From positions 248,001-312,000 of the forward strand of contig NZ_CANNFH010000004.1 of assembly GCF_947503875.1 (NCBI RefSeq): a stretch of 64,000 nt of DNA. Reading direction: 5' to 3'. This document shows, one piece after another, positions 1 to 8,937 of this stretch; positions within the stretch are counted from its first letter, which is position 1; the number at the start of each line of letters is the position of its first letter. A program made the translations under genes and the position numbers. This DNA comes from an uncultured Polaribacter sp. Its GTDB lineage: Bacteria; Bacteroidota; Bacteroidia; Flavobacteriales; Flavobacteriaceae. Below the pieces are notes generated by a model. That model saw only the letters and a list, made by a program, of their open reading frames with translations, was not told the DNA's origin and made no database searches.

Positions 1-2925
1 ATTGTACCTGTTTTAATTTGGTTAATTACATTATTTACAGGAAATAACGGTGTTTTTACAGAAAGTTTAGAACGCGTTGTAAACCATAGAACTGCATACA
101 TACCACCAGCGCCTTTTTCTTTTAATTTGTTAAATAACAATTTACAAGTAATTCAAGGAAAACCACTTACTGTAAACTTTGAAGTTTTGGGAAATGTGTT
201 GCCAGCAGAAGCCAAAATTATATATGACAACCAACAATATTTTTTACAAAATAAAGGGAATGGTTCTTTCTCTTACACATTTATTGATGTGCAAAAACCG
301 CTAAACTTTTTTGTTAAAGCCAATAATGTGCAGTCTTTACCATATCAAATTAAGGTAATTGGTACGCCAACAATTAACAATATTACTTTAAATTTAAAGT
401 ACCCATATTACGTAGGTAAACGTAATGAAACCATACAAAATTCGGGTAATTTGTTGGTACCAGAAGGTACTCAGATTACTTGGAAGGTAAACACCACAAA
501 AACTACAGAAGTTGTTTTTATAGAGAATCAACAGAGAGAAGCATTTGCGAAAGAGGATAAAGGTGTTTTTCGTTTTAAAAAACGAATTAGAAATGCGTTA
601 AATTACAACATAGCTTCTTCAAATGACAATTTAAAAGAGTATGAGCGTCTTCAATTTTCTGTTAATGTTTTAAAAGATGAGTTGCCAGAAATATCAGTAG
701 AAACAAATATGGATTCTATTGCTAGAGGAGCAGCACAATTTGCAGGTCAAATTTCTGATGATTATGGAATAAGGAAATTGCAATTGGTGTATTACGATGA
801 GAATAATCCGCAGAATACAAAAAGCTACAACCTAGAAATTTCTAAGGCAAATGTACAAACGTTCTTCTATAATTTTCCTGAAGGATTAGATTTACAAAAA
901 GGTACAAATTACCAGTTCTATTTTGAGGTTTTTGATAATGATGCAGTAAATGGAAATAAAAAAGCAAGGAGTAAAGTTTTTAATTACCGTCAAAAAACCA
1001 ATCAAGAAATTGAAGAAGAGTTAATAAAGGAACAAAGAAATACGATTAATAGTTTAGAGTCTTCCATTAAAAAACAGCAAAAGCAGCAACAAGATTTAAA
1101 TAAAATGCAGCAAGAATTGCAGAAAAAAAAGAATTTAAGTTGGAATGATAAAAAGAAGGTAGAAAGTTTTATAAAACGTCAGGAGAATTATAAAAAAATG
1201 ATGCAGCGTCAAACAGATCAGTTGCAAGAAAATTTAGACGAGAAAACAGAGAAAAACGAGAATCTTCAGCAGAAAAAAGAAGAGTTAAAAAAGCGAATTG
1301 AAGAGCTAAAAAAGACAGATAGACAGCAAAAATTGTTGGATGAAATTGCCAAGATGGCTGAAAAGCTAAACAAAGAAGAATTGGTAAAAAAAGCCAAAGA
1401 ACTGGCGCAACAGAATAAACAACAGCAAAGAAGTTTAGAGCGCATGTTAGAGTTAACCAAGCGTTTTTATGTAGAGCAAAAAACAATGCAAATTGCTGGT
1501 AAGTTAGAAGAATTGGCAAAGAAACAGGAAGAGTTAGAGAAAAAAGAAGAAGCAACTTTAGAAGAACAACAAAAGATTAATGACGAATTTAAAGAGCTTA
1601 AAAAAGAGTTAGAGGAGTTGGCAAAAGATAATGAAAAATTGAAAGAGCCAATGGATTTGCCAGATGTTGAAGATGAAAAAGAGGCAATTGATGAAGAGTT
1701 GGAAAAATCTGAAGATAATTTACAAAAGCAAGATAAAAGTTCTGCTAAGAAAAGTCAGAAAAAAAGCGCTCAAAAAATGAAAGAGATGAGTGCAAAAATG
1801 CAAAAAGCCATGGAGGCTGCAGCAGGAGAATCTATGGAAGAAAACATGGAAGACTTGCGTAAAATTTTAGAAAATTTAGTCACGTTTTCTTTTAAACAAG
1901 AGAATTTGGTGAATAAATTTGAAGAGATTTCCACAACACATCCGGACTTTGGAAAAGACTTAAAAAGTCAGAATGACATTAGAACTTATTTTGAACATAT
2001 AGATGATAGTTTGTATGTTTTATCTATGCGATTGCCAAAATTATCTGCCAAAATTCAAGACGATTTATCAACTACACATTACAATTTGGAGCAAGCTTTA
2101 GAAAATTTTGCAGAAAGTCGTTTTTCAAACGGAATTTCCAATCAACGTTATGTAATGACAGCCACTAATAATTTGGCAGATTATTTAAGTAATATTTTGA
2201 ATAGCATGAAAAATGCTAATATGAAAATGGGTAAAGGAGAAGGAAAGGGTAGTGGATTTAGTTTGCCAGATATTATAAAAAAGCAAGGAGAGCTTTCTAA
2301 AAAGATGAAGGATGGAATGAAGAAAGGAGAGAAACCAGGAGATAAGCCTGGGAATAAACCTGGGGAAGATAGTAAACCTGGGGAAGAAGGGAAGAGTGGC
2401 AAATCAGGAAAGTCTGGGGAAAAAGGTAAAGGACAAGGAAATGGAAAAGGTGGTGAAAATGGAGAAGGAGAAAATAATGATTTAGACGGAGAGTTGTATG
2501 AAATTTATAAGGAGCAAAGTAAATTAAGGCAAGAATTGCAGGAAGCTATTCGTCAAGCTGAAAAAGAAGGAAAGGGCAATGGTAAAGGAATGCAAAGTGC
2601 AAAACGAGCATTAAAAACCATGGAGCAGTTAGAAAATGAAATTTTGCAAAAAGGTTTTACTCAAGGAACTTTTCAAAAAATGCAACAATTAAACTACGAA
2701 TTGTTAAAGTTAGATAAGGCGGCTTTAGAACAAGGTGAAGACAAGAAAAGAAAGTCTACAACTAATTTAAAAGCATCTGAGAGAAACAAAGTGAGGGCTT
2801 TACAGTTTAAAAAGCAGTTTTACAATCAGATAGAAATATTAAATAGACAATCCTTACCTTTGCAGCAAAATTACAAAATTAAGGTTCGTGAGTATTTTTC
2901 TGAACCTAAGAAATCAAGAGAATGA
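1..2925 (+). CDS. DUF4175-family protein, 5' end outside window
   Basis: The reading frame is open from base 1, so the gene begins upstream of the window; the TTG or ATG codons inside are not needed as starts. The first visible residues are hydrophobic (a membrane segment, VPVLIWLITLFTG), followed by beta-rich, Ig-like extracytoplasmic sequence. From roughly residue 330 there is a very long Lys/Glu/Gln-rich coiled coil, then a Gly/Lys/Pro-rich low-complexity tract (about nucleotides 2230-2470) and a final helical segment. This order matches the large DUF4175 membrane proteins found beside ybeY and mnmG in flavobacteria; their function is not established. The stop overlaps the ybeY start (ATGA), so the two are probably co-transcribed and translationally coupled. 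Family call is from architecture and context. Confidence 0.8.
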   Translation: MVPVLIWLITLFTGNNGVFTESLERVVNHRTAYIPPAPFSFNLLNNNLQVIQGKPLTVNFEVLGNVLPAEAKIIYDNQQYFLQNKGNGSFSYTFIDVQKPLNFFVKANNVQSLPYQIKVIGTPTINNITLNLKYPYYVGKRNETIQNSGNLLVPEGTQITWKVNTTKTTEVVFIENQQREAFAKEDKGVFRFKKRIRNALNYNIASSNDNLKEYERLQFSVNVLKDELPEISVETNMDSIARGAAQFAGQISDDYGIRKLQLVYYDENNPQNTKSYNLEISKANVQTFFYNFPEGLDLQKGTNYQFYFEVFDNDAVNGNKKARSKVFNYRQKTNQEIEEELIKEQRNTINSLESSIKKQQKQQQDLNKMQQELQKKKNLSWNDKKKVESFIKRQENYKKMMQRQTDQLQENLDEKTEKNENLQQKKEELKKRIEELKKTDRQQKLLDEIAKMAEKLNKEELVKKAKELAQQNKQQQRSLERMLELTKRFYVEQKTMQIAGKLEELAKKQEELEKKEEATLEEQQKINDEFKELKKELEELAKDNEKLKEPMDLPDVEDEKEAIDEELEKSEDNLQKQDKSSAKKSQKKSAQKMKEMSAKMQKAMEAAAGESMEENMEDLRKILENLVTFSFKQENLVNKFEEISTTHPDFGKDLKSQNDIRTYFEHIDDSLYVLSMRLPKLSAKIQDDLSTTHYNLEQALENFAESRFSNGISNQRYVMTATNNLADYLSNILNSMKNANMKMGKGEGKGSGFSLPDIIKKQGELSKKMKDGMKKGEKPGDKPGNKPGEDSKPGEEGKSGKSGKSGEKGKGQGNGKGGENGEGENNDLDGELYEIYKEQSKLRQELQEAIRQAEKEGKGNGKGMQSAKRALKTMEQLENEILQKGFTQGTFQKMQQLNYELLKLDKAALEQGEDKKRKSTTNLKASERNKVRALQFKKQFYNQIEILNRQSLPLQQNYKIKVREYFSEPKKSRE

Positions 2926-3332
2926 TCACTTTTAATTACGAAACGGATTTTAAAGTAGGTAATGAATCATCTTTAGAAAGTTGGATTGGAGCTATGATAG
3001 ACAACCACAACTGTGAGTTAGGCGAAGTAAATTACATTTTTTGTGATGACGAATATTTACACAAATTAAATGTGGAGTTCTTGAACCATGATACTTTAAC
3101 AGACATTATAAGCTTTGATAATTCTTTGGGTAAATTAATTAACGGGGATATTTATATCTCTGTTGATAGGGTTGCTGAGAATGCGAAAGATTTTAAAGTA
3201 ACATTTGAAGAAGAATTAAGGCGCGTAATGATTCATGGTATTTTGCATTACTGTGGTTTTAAAGATAAAACGGATAAAGAGCAAGAAGAGATGACAAACC
3301 AAGAGAATTTGGCGCTATCTTTATTTAAATAA
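2922..3332 (+). CDS. ybeY: YbeY endoribonuclease, rRNA maturation factor
   Basis: At 136 aa this is the usual size for YbeY, a metal-dependent single-strand RNase that takes part in 16S rRNA 3' end maturation and ribosome quality control. The metal-site motif HGILHYCGF lies near residue 106 and preserves the first two His ligands; the third His of the proteobacterial motif is replaced in the stretch FKDKTDKEQ, which I believe is common in Bacteroidetes YbeY. The ATG overlaps the stop of the DUF4175 gene by four bases, and mnmG follows after 47 bp, so a DUF4175-ybeY-mnmG transcript is plausible, although a parS-like palindrome sits in the ybeY-mnmG gap. Confidence 0.92.
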   Translation: MITFNYETDFKVGNESSLESWIGAMIDNHNCELGEVNYIFCDDEYLHKLNVEFLNHDTLTDIISFDNSLGKLINGDIYISVDRVAENAKDFKVTFEEELRRVMIHGILHYCGFKDKTDKEQEEMTNQENLALSLFK

Positions 3333-3356
3333 TTGATTATCAGGTTAATATATAAA

Positions 3357-3372
3357 TGTTTCACGTGAAACC
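3357..3372. promoter_or_regulatory. parS-like 16-mer upstream of mnmG
   Basis: TGTTTCACGTGAAACC matches the widely conserved ParB-binding parS consensus TGTTTCACGTGAAACA at 15 of 16 positions. It sits in the 47-bp gap between ybeY and mnmG. In many bacteria mnmG (gidA) and parS lie close to the replication origin. Binding is inferred; no parA/parB gene is in the window. Confidence 0.7.
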
Positions 3373-3379
3373 ATAGATT

Positions 3380-5257
3380 ATGAGTTTATTTTCAACAACA
3401 TTTGATGTTATAGTAGTTGGTGGCGGTCATGCAGGTAGTGAAGCTGCTGCTGCAAGTGCAAACATGGGTGCACACACTTTATTAATTACAATGAATTTGC
3501 AGAATATTGCACAGATGAGTTGTAACCCTGCAATGGGAGGAATTGCCAAAGGGCAAATAGTAAGAGAGATTGATGCTTTGGGTGGTTATAGTGGAATTGT
3601 TACAGATAAAACTGCAATACAATTCAAGATGCTAAACAAATCAAAAGGGCCTGCAATGTGGAGTCCAAGAGCACAATCTGATCGAATGCAATTTGCAGAT
3701 TGTTGGCGAACGATGTTAGAGCAAACTGAGAATTTAGATTTTTATCAAGACGCTGTAAATGGATTAATTTTTGAAGGAACGAAAATAGTTGGTGTAAAAA
3801 CTGCTTTAGGGTTAGAGATAAAGGCAAAGACTGTAATTTTAACTGCAGGTACCTTTTTAAATGGACTTATTCATATTGGTGAAAAAAGTTTTGGTGGAGG
3901 TAGAGCAGGAGAAGGAGCTTCTACAGGAATTACAGAAGATTTGGTAGAAATGGGTTTTGAAGCAGGTAGAATGAAAACGGGAACGCCACCAAGAGTTGAT
4001 GGTAGATCTTTAGATTATTCTAAAATGTTAGAGCAACCTGGTGATGAGGTAACAGAAAAATTTTCTTATTTACCAACTACAAGCAGTTTAAAAAAGCAAC
4101 GTTCTTGCTGGTTAACCTATACCAATTTAGATGTGCATGATTTGTTGAGAGAAGGTTTTGATAGGTCGCCAATGTTTAATGGAAGAATACAAAGTACAGG
4201 GCCTAGATACTGTCCTTCTATTGAAGACAAAATAGACCGTTTTGCAACAAAGGAAAGGCACCAAATTTTTGTAGAGCCAGAAGGTTGGACTACCTGTGAA
4301 ATGTACGTGAATGGTTTTTCAACTTCATTGCCAGAAGATGTTCAAGATAAAGCCATACGTTCTATAGCAGGTTTTGAAAATGTAAAGTTTTTTAGATATG
4401 GTTATGCAATAGAATATGATTTTTTTCAACCCACACAATTGAAACATTCTCTAGAAACGAAGTTAATTGAAAACTTATTTTTTGCAGGACAAATAAATGG
4501 AACAACAGGTTATGAGGAAGCTGCCGCACAAGGTTTAATGGCAGGTGTAAACGCTGCCTTAAAAACACAAGAAAAAGATCCTTTTATTTTAAAAAGGAAC
4601 GAGGCTTATATTGGTGTTTTAATTGACGATCTAATTACAAAAGGTACGGAAGAGCCATATAGAATGTTTACCTCTCGTGCAGAATATAGAACTTTGTTAA
4701 GACAAGATAATGCAGATTTAAGATTAACACCATTAGGTTTTAAATTAGGTTTGGCTTCTCAAGAACGAATGAATCGTGTAATTGAGAAACAAGAGAAAGC
4801 AGATTTACTTATTGATTTTTTGCAAAAAACGAGCGTTAAACAAGAGGAGATAAATCCTATTTTAGAAGCAAAGAATTTGGCACTTATTAATCAATCTATG
4901 AAGTTGTATAAGATTGCTGCAAGGCCACAATTAGAGTTTTCAGATTTTAATACTGTAAAGAAATTAAGTGATTTTTTAGAGCAGGAAAATATAGATAAAG
5001 AAGCAATAGAGCAAGCTGTAATTCATTTGAAATATTCTGGTTATATAGAGAAAGAAAAGAATAATGCAGACAAGTTAAATCGTTTAGAAAATGTTATTAT
5101 TCCAGATAGTTTTAAGTATGAAAAGGTAAAGTCTTTATCATTTGAAGCTAGAGAGAAATTGAATAAAATTAGGCCAACTTCTATTTCTCAAGCAAGTAGA
5201 ATCAGTGGAGTTTCACCAAGTGATATTTCTGTTTTGCTGGTATATATGGGTAGATAA
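3380..5257 (+). CDS. mnmG: MnmG (GidA), tRNA U34 carboxymethylaminomethyl-modifying enzyme
   Basis: This 625-aa FAD enzyme works with MnmE to add the cmnm5 group to U34 of tRNAs reading split codon boxes. The dinucleotide-binding motif VVGGGHAGSEAA is at residues 11-22, followed by the family signature MSCNPAMGGIAKGQ; the second signature GQINGTTGYEEAAAQG is present near residue 370-385, and the C-terminal helical MnmE/tRNA-binding domain runs to the end. Length is typical. The ATG at 3380 is eight bases after a parS-like site, leaving little room for an own promoter, so read-through from ybeY is likely. The gene is flanked on its 3' side by two more parS-like sequences. Confidence 0.97.
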   Translation: MSLFSTTFDVIVVGGGHAGSEAAAASANMGAHTLLITMNLQNIAQMSCNPAMGGIAKGQIVREIDALGGYSGIVTDKTAIQFKMLNKSKGPAMWSPRAQSDRMQFADCWRTMLEQTENLDFYQDAVNGLIFEGTKIVGVKTALGLEIKAKTVILTAGTFLNGLIHIGEKSFGGGRAGEGASTGITEDLVEMGFEAGRMKTGTPPRVDGRSLDYSKMLEQPGDEVTEKFSYLPTTSSLKKQRSCWLTYTNLDVHDLLREGFDRSPMFNGRIQSTGPRYCPSIEDKIDRFATKERHQIFVEPEGWTTCEMYVNGFSTSLPEDVQDKAIRSIAGFENVKFFRYGYAIEYDFFQPTQLKHSLETKLIENLFFAGQINGTTGYEEAAAQGLMAGVNAALKTQEKDPFILKRNEAYIGVLIDDLITKGTEEPYRMFTSRAEYRTLLRQDNADLRLTPLGFKLGLASQERMNRVIEKQEKADLLIDFLQKTSVKQEEINPILEAKNLALINQSMKLYKIAARPQLEFSDFNTVKKLSDFLEQENIDKEAIEQAVIHLKYSGYIEKEKNNADKLNRLENVIIPDSFKYEKVKSLSFEAREKLNKIRPTSISQASRISGVSPSDISVLLVYMGR

Positions 5258-5267
5258 TACACTATTT

Positions 5268-5299
5268 TTATGAGATGTTCCTTGTGGAACATCTCATAA
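5268..5299. repeat. Perfect 14-bp-arm palindrome containing a parS-like core
   Basis: Arms TTATGAGATGTTCC and GGAACATCTCATAA are separated by TTGT just after the mnmG stop. The 16-mer at 5276-5291, TGTTCCTTGTGGAACA, is a degenerate version of the parS variant TGTTCCACGTGGAACA. It could act as the mnmG terminator hairpin, as a ParB site, or both. Confidence 0.6.
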
Positions 5300-5364
5300 A
5301 ATAGCTTTTGAATTACTGTTGACTTCACCTAAAATTTCAAATTTAATGGAATTTTAATTCAATT

Positions 5365-5380
5365 GTTCCTCGTGGAACAG
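5365..5380. promoter_or_regulatory. parS-like 16-mer downstream of mnmG
   Basis: TGTTCCTCGTGGAACA differs from the parS variant TGTTCCACGTGGAACA at one position. It lies 19 bp before the methyltransferase start and is the third such site within 2 kb. Confidence 0.6.
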
Positions 5381-5398
5381 TAAAAAAAACACCTTAAA

Positions 5399-6256
5399 AT
5401 GGAGCACGAAAAAGAGTTGTATAAAAATCTAAAACCTTTTTTAGTTTGTAAAGATTTTACCGTTTCACAAACAGATTTTAAGATTGGTTTAAATGAAGAA
5501 TACCAACTTTTAGCAACTACACCTGTTCCAGAAAAATTAGGAGATTTTTATAAAAGTGAAGCTTATATTTCGCACACAGATAGCAATACATCTGTTTTTG
5601 ACAAAGTGTATCAATTGGTGAGAAATTATACTTTAAAACAAAAACTAAACTTATTAAACTCTTTTCAAACAGAAGCAAAAACTGTTTTAGATGTTGGTGC
5701 AGGAACAGGAGATTTTTTACAATTTTGTAAGGCAAATCAATGGCGTGTTTTTGGAGTAGAACCAAGTTTAGATGCCAGAACAATTGCTAATAAAAAGTCA
5801 ATTACTTTACACGAAACCTTAGATGATTTAGAAGACACTAAGTTTGATGTGATTACACTTTGGCATGTTTTAGAACATGTAGAAAATTTGGCAGAGTATA
5901 TTAAAAGGTTAAAAGCACTTTTAAAACCTAAAGGAAGAATTGTAATTGCAGTTCCTAATTATAAAAGTTACGATGCAGCAATTTATAAAGAATTTTGGGC
6001 CGCTTTTGATGTACCAAGACACCTTTGGCATTTCTCTCAAAATAGCATTCACAAATTATTTGGAACAATACATATGGAGGTAGAAAAAACACTACCTATG
6101 AAATTTGATGCCTATTATGTATCCTTGTTAAGTGAAAAATACAAGACAGGAAAAATGAATCTTATGAAAGCTTTTTATAACGGATTTATTTCTAACAGAA
6201 AAGCAAGACAAACGTCTGAGTATTCTTCTTTAATTTATGTGATTAAAAATTGCTAG
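5399..6256 (+). CDS. Class I SAM-dependent methyltransferase
   Basis: The 285-aa protein has an N-terminal region of about 90 residues and then a Rossmann methyltransferase core. Motif I is VLDVGAGTGDFLQFC (about residue 98) with the acidic end of strand 2 in GVEPS; the post-I motif FDVITLWHVLEHVENL is typical of Methyltransf_11/23 (UbiG-like) enzymes. The substrate cannot be read from sequence. It is the next gene after mnmG, on the same strand, separated by 141 bp that hold two parS-like sites, so it probably has its own promoter. The ATG at 5399 is the first in-frame start and gives a full-length fold. Confidence 0.85.
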   Translation: MEHEKELYKNLKPFLVCKDFTVSQTDFKIGLNEEYQLLATTPVPEKLGDFYKSEAYISHTDSNTSVFDKVYQLVRNYTLKQKLNLLNSFQTEAKTVLDVGAGTGDFLQFCKANQWRVFGVEPSLDARTIANKKSITLHETLDDLEDTKFDVITLWHVLEHVENLAEYIKRLKALLKPKGRIVIAVPNYKSYDAAIYKEFWAAFDVPRHLWHFSQNSIHKLFGTIHMEVEKTLPMKFDAYYVSLLSEKYKTGKMNLMKAFYNGFISNRKARQTSEYSSLIYVIKNC

Positions 6257-6680
6257 ATTAATTAGTAAAGTTATTTGGAGGTCTTAGAGATTTGATTAGA
6301 TTAATATATTTTAGAACTTAAAACAGTTTGTGACATTATTGAATAATTAAAATTTATGTTATAAAATTGTATCAGTAATTGTAGATTGCTTTGCACTAAT
6401 CAAAACATAATTAATGATTTCATTAAATATATTCGCAATTTTAGAAACGCGTTACTTGTTTTTAGGACCGGAATACTTCTTTATTTGTAGTGAGTTGCAT
6501 AACAGTAAAAATTAGCTGAGTAAAACGAGTTATTATCGATTTATCCTAAATCAAAGTATAAAACAAATTTCAGGATGTGACGCTCCAAATTATGGCAATA
6601 AAAACAAGTAAAATCTATTTTAAGTATGTTTTTTGGAGCTTTTGCATCATGCGTCATTAAATTATATTATAGAAATCTAA
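6257..6680. other. Intergenic region with a long inverted repeat, no gene seen
   Basis: About 420 bp of AT-rich sequence without a credible reading frame. At about 6575-6658 outer TGACGC/GCGTCA ends enclose an inner CTCCAAA/TTTGGAG pair, so the strand could fold into a long imperfect hairpin. I do not recognise it; it may be the remnant of a small non-autonomous element or a structured RNA. Confidence 0.35.
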
Positions 6681-6716
6681 AAAAGGCTTAAAACACATGT
6701 TTTAAGCCTTTTTTAA
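6681..6716. terminator. Bidirectional rho-independent terminator
   Basis: Perfect 14-bp stem AAAAGGCTTAAAAC / GTTTTAAGCCTTTT with loop ACAT, followed by T residues on the plus strand and preceded by A residues, so it can end transcription of the methyltransferase side and of the minus-strand DoxX-like gene. Confidence 0.85.
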
Positions 6717-6753
6717 ATAGTTTATTATTATAGTTATTAAAAAAATATAAGTT

Positions 6754-7152
6754 TTAGTTATTTAATAAGTAAATGCCAAATACGTTTAGTGTAAAGTAGA
6801 CAGTTAAAGACATTGCTCCTGGATAATCTTTTGCCAAACGTTGGCCTATTAATAAAAATAATAAAGTTACCGCAGAAAGCTCTAAACCAAAAGAAGCAAT
6901 TTCTTTTGCCTCTGATGTGTATAATTGATAAATACCTATCAACATAAAAAAGACAGCAATACTTTCTACAATTAAAATAATACTTAATAAAAAAGGGACA
7001 CTATTTTTTAAGGGAGAGTTTTTAAAATGATTTTTAATGAATGCCACATTTCCTTTCCAGTCTGTGATTTTTTCATAAGCAGAAATCAAATAGGTAATGC
7101 TTAAAAAAAGTAGAATTAATATTTCTGCAGGATAATTAGATAGAAAATTCAT
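6754..7152 (-). CDS. DoxX-like small integral membrane protein
   Basis: This 132-aa protein has four hydrophobic segments (around residues 8-24, 50-75, 88-104 and 112-130) with short loops and a basic stretch WKGNVAFIKNHFKNSP after the first helix. That pattern fits the DoxX/DoxD family of inner-membrane proteins, whose role is generally linked to quinol oxidation or redox stress but is unknown here. It lies 5 bp downstream of the YtxH-like gene on the same strand, which suggests a two-gene transcript ending at the terminator at 6681-6716. Family assignment is by topology and local motif only. Confidence 0.6.
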   Translation of the reverse strand: MNFLSNYPAEILILLFLSITYLISAYEKITDWKGNVAFIKNHFKNSPLKNSVPFLLSIILIVESIAVFFMLIGIYQLYTSEAKEIASFGLELSAVTLLFLLIGQRLAKDYPGAMSLTVYFTLNVFGIYLLNN

Positions 7153-7157
7153 AGATA

Positions 7158-7595
7158 TTATTTACCAAATAAACGTTGAAAGAAGTTTTTTGTTTTCGTT
7201 TTTACTTCTTGCAATTCTTCTTTTGCGTCTTCTGCAATATCCATTAAGTTTTCGCTAACATCGCCAGCTAACTCACTTGCCTTTTCAGAAACATCACTAA
7301 AAACTTCTTTGGCATCTTCTGTAAATTCATTTACTTTTTCGGTGGCTTCTGCCTTTAAATCTTGCAATTTCTCTTTGGCTTTGTCTATATTTTCATCAGA
7401 AAAAGTTTCGCTTATTTTCCCTTTGGCATTTTCAAATAGTTCGGTAGCTTCTTCTTTTAGCTCTTCTGCTTTTTCTTTAGCAGCATCTGTTATTTCGCTA
7501 GTAGTGTCTTTTAATTGATCTAAAGTTTCGTTGCGCTTATTTTTAAGGTTTTTAGCAACTTCTTTTCCTTCATTTTCTAAATTTTCTGTACTCAT
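7158..7595 (-). CDS. YtxH/LEA-like amphipathic helical stress protein
   Basis: The 145-aa protein is almost entirely charged heptad-like repeat sequence (AKEKAEELKEEATELFENAK, AKEKLQDLKAEATEKVNEF, AKEVFSDVSEKASELAGDV) ending in a short basic tail with FFQRLFGK. It has no signal peptide or membrane span. Such Lys/Glu/Ala-rich 11-mer repeats resemble late-embryogenesis-abundant and YtxH general-stress proteins, which protect proteins or membranes under desiccation or cold. It is co-directional with and 5 bp from the DoxX-like gene. Low sequence complexity limits certainty of homology. Confidence 0.6.
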   Translation of the reverse strand: MSTENLENEGKEVAKNLKNKRNETLDQLKDTTSEITDAAKEKAEELKEEATELFENAKGKISETFSDENIDKAKEKLQDLKAEATEKVNEFTEDAKEVFSDVSEKASELAGDVSENLMDIAEDAKEELQEVKTKTKNFFQRLFGK

Positions 7596-7612
7596 ACTGT
7601 TTATATATTTTG

Positions 7613-7881
7613 TTAATTTTTATTATTTTTCTGGATGCTTTCGTTGGTTTTAATCCATTTTTTTACAGATATTTTACTGAACAAGTTACTAATAAGTTGA
7701 TAAGGTATCTGGTTTATTTTTTTAAAACGAATGCAACTTTTACCCATATCTAATTTACGCTTACTACGTTTTGGATATGCGTTTACAAACCAATTATAGC
7801 GCTAAGCTTTTGTAAAGCTTTTTTTCTTTCTTCTGGAGCTTGATTTATGTATTCTTCTGGCGAATTTGCTTGGATAACCAT
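7613..7881 (-). pseudogene. Decayed DUF1801 (YdhG-like) gene
   Basis: On the minus strand the start MVIQANSPEEYINQAPEERK matches the N-terminus of DUF1801 proteins, but the frame stops after about 32 codons. In another frame the characteristic C-terminal part follows directly (GKSCIRFKKINQIPYQLISN, then VKKWIKTNE). The central half of the domain is missing, so an internal deletion with frameshift explains the remnant. The two pieces occupy what would otherwise be an empty 300-bp gap. Confidence 0.75.
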
Positions 7882-7904
7882 TACATTTTTTTAATGGTTA
7901 CAAG

Positions 7905-8843
7905 TTAACAAAATTTTGTAATAATTTTATTTACAATGGTTTGCGATAGTTTTTCGTTGCTTTCAACAGTCCAACCTGCAACATGTGGCGATAAAATTAC
8001 GTTTTCTGCATTAATTAAATATTGGAAAGCATTTGGTAGTTTATCTTCAGAAAATAAGTTTTCAAAAGAAGATTTTTCATACTCTAAAACATCTAAACCA
8101 GCGCCTAAAATTTTCCCGCTTTTTAAAGCGGAAACTAAATCTTTGGTAATTACAGATGTTCCACGTGCAGTGTTTATCAACCAAAAATTATTTTTAAAAG
8201 CACTGATAAAATCGCTATTTATCATGTTTTTTGTGCGTGATGTTTCTGGTGTGTGTAAACTTAAAACATCACTTTTTTCTTGCAATTCTTGCAATGAAAC
8301 TTGTTGGCAGTTTTCATCTCCAACATTTGGTTTTATATCATAACAAAGCACATCAACATTAAAACCACGCAGTTTTTTAGCAAAGGATTTTCCCATATTT
8401 CCATAACCAATTAAACCAACGGTTTTTCCGTCTAATTCAATGCCTCTATTTTCTTCACGCAACCATTGGCCATTACGTACTTCTTTATCGGCTTTATTTA
8501 GCTTATTAAAGAGCGATAGTAGCATACCTAAAGCATGTTCGCCAACAGCGTTTCTATTACCTTCAGGAGCTGCAATTAAGGCAATTCCTTTACTTTCTGC
8601 ATAATCGCAGTCTATGTTTTCTAAACCAGCACCAACTCTGCCAATAAATTTTAATTTTGTGGCTTTGTCTAAAAAATTGGCATCAATTTTAAAACGACTG
8701 CGAATTATAAATCCATCATAATTATGAATTTTTGCTTCAATTACTGCTTTTGAAGAAGTATAATCTTCATCATTTGTAAAACCTAAATTGTTTAATTGGT
8801 TTATTAAAAGCGGGTGATTTGTATCTAGATGGAGTATTTTCAA
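7905..8843 (-). CDS. D-2-hydroxyacid dehydrogenase (phosphoglycerate dehydrogenase-like)
   Basis: The 312-aa protein has the full 2-hydroxyacid dehydrogenase fold: an N-terminal catalytic half with RVGAGLENIDCDYA, the NAD-binding motif GLIGYGNMGKSFAKKL near residue 142, the Arg-containing LINTARGTSV, a catalytic Glu region, and the catalytic His in SPHVAGWT near residue 290. There is no C-terminal ACT domain, so if it is a SerA it is the short, non-ACT form; it could equally be a glycerate or other 2-ketoacid reductase. In Bacteroidetes such short forms are usually annotated as phosphoglycerate dehydrogenase in serine synthesis. It stands alone, followed by the DUF1801 remnant and preceded by repeat-rich DNA. 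Confidence 0.85.
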   Translation of the reverse strand: MKILHLDTNHPLLINQLNNLGFTNDEDYTSSKAVIEAKIHNYDGFIIRSRFKIDANFLDKATKLKFIGRVGAGLENIDCDYAESKGIALIAAPEGNRNAVGEHALGMLLSLFNKLNKADKEVRNGQWLREENRGIELDGKTVGLIGYGNMGKSFAKKLRGFNVDVLCYDIKPNVGDENCQQVSLQELQEKSDVLSLHTPETSRTKNMINSDFISAFKNNFWLINTARGTSVITKDLVSALKSGKILGAGLDVLEYEKSSFENLFSEDKLPNAFQYLINAENVILSPHVAGWTVESNEKLSQTIVNKIITKFC

Positions 8844-8865
8844 AATGGAATTTTAGGTGTTTGGA

Positions 8866-8937
8866 TTATTGGATGTTTAGATTCTTAGACTTTTAGATTC
8901 TTAGATTCTTAGATTCTTGGATTATTGGATTTTTAGA
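8866..8937. repeat. Simple TTAGATT/TTGGATT tandem repeat
   Basis: About ten imperfect units of TTAGATTC, TTGGATTA and close variants lie directly upstream of the dehydrogenase start. The same vocabulary recurs at 9285-9358, and in the opposite orientation at 11880-11986. The array overlaps the 3' end of the four-helix-bundle remnant. Confidence 0.75.

Noticed and set aside
1169..1555. Minus-strand open frame inside the DUF4175 gene
   Set aside because: It is the antisense of a Lys/Glu coiled coil, giving a Leu/Phe-rich artefact; no start context.
7309..7518. Plus-strand frame opposite the YtxH-like gene
   Set aside because: Mirror of the repetitive coding strand; composition (Ser/Ala/Phe runs) is that of an antisense shadow.
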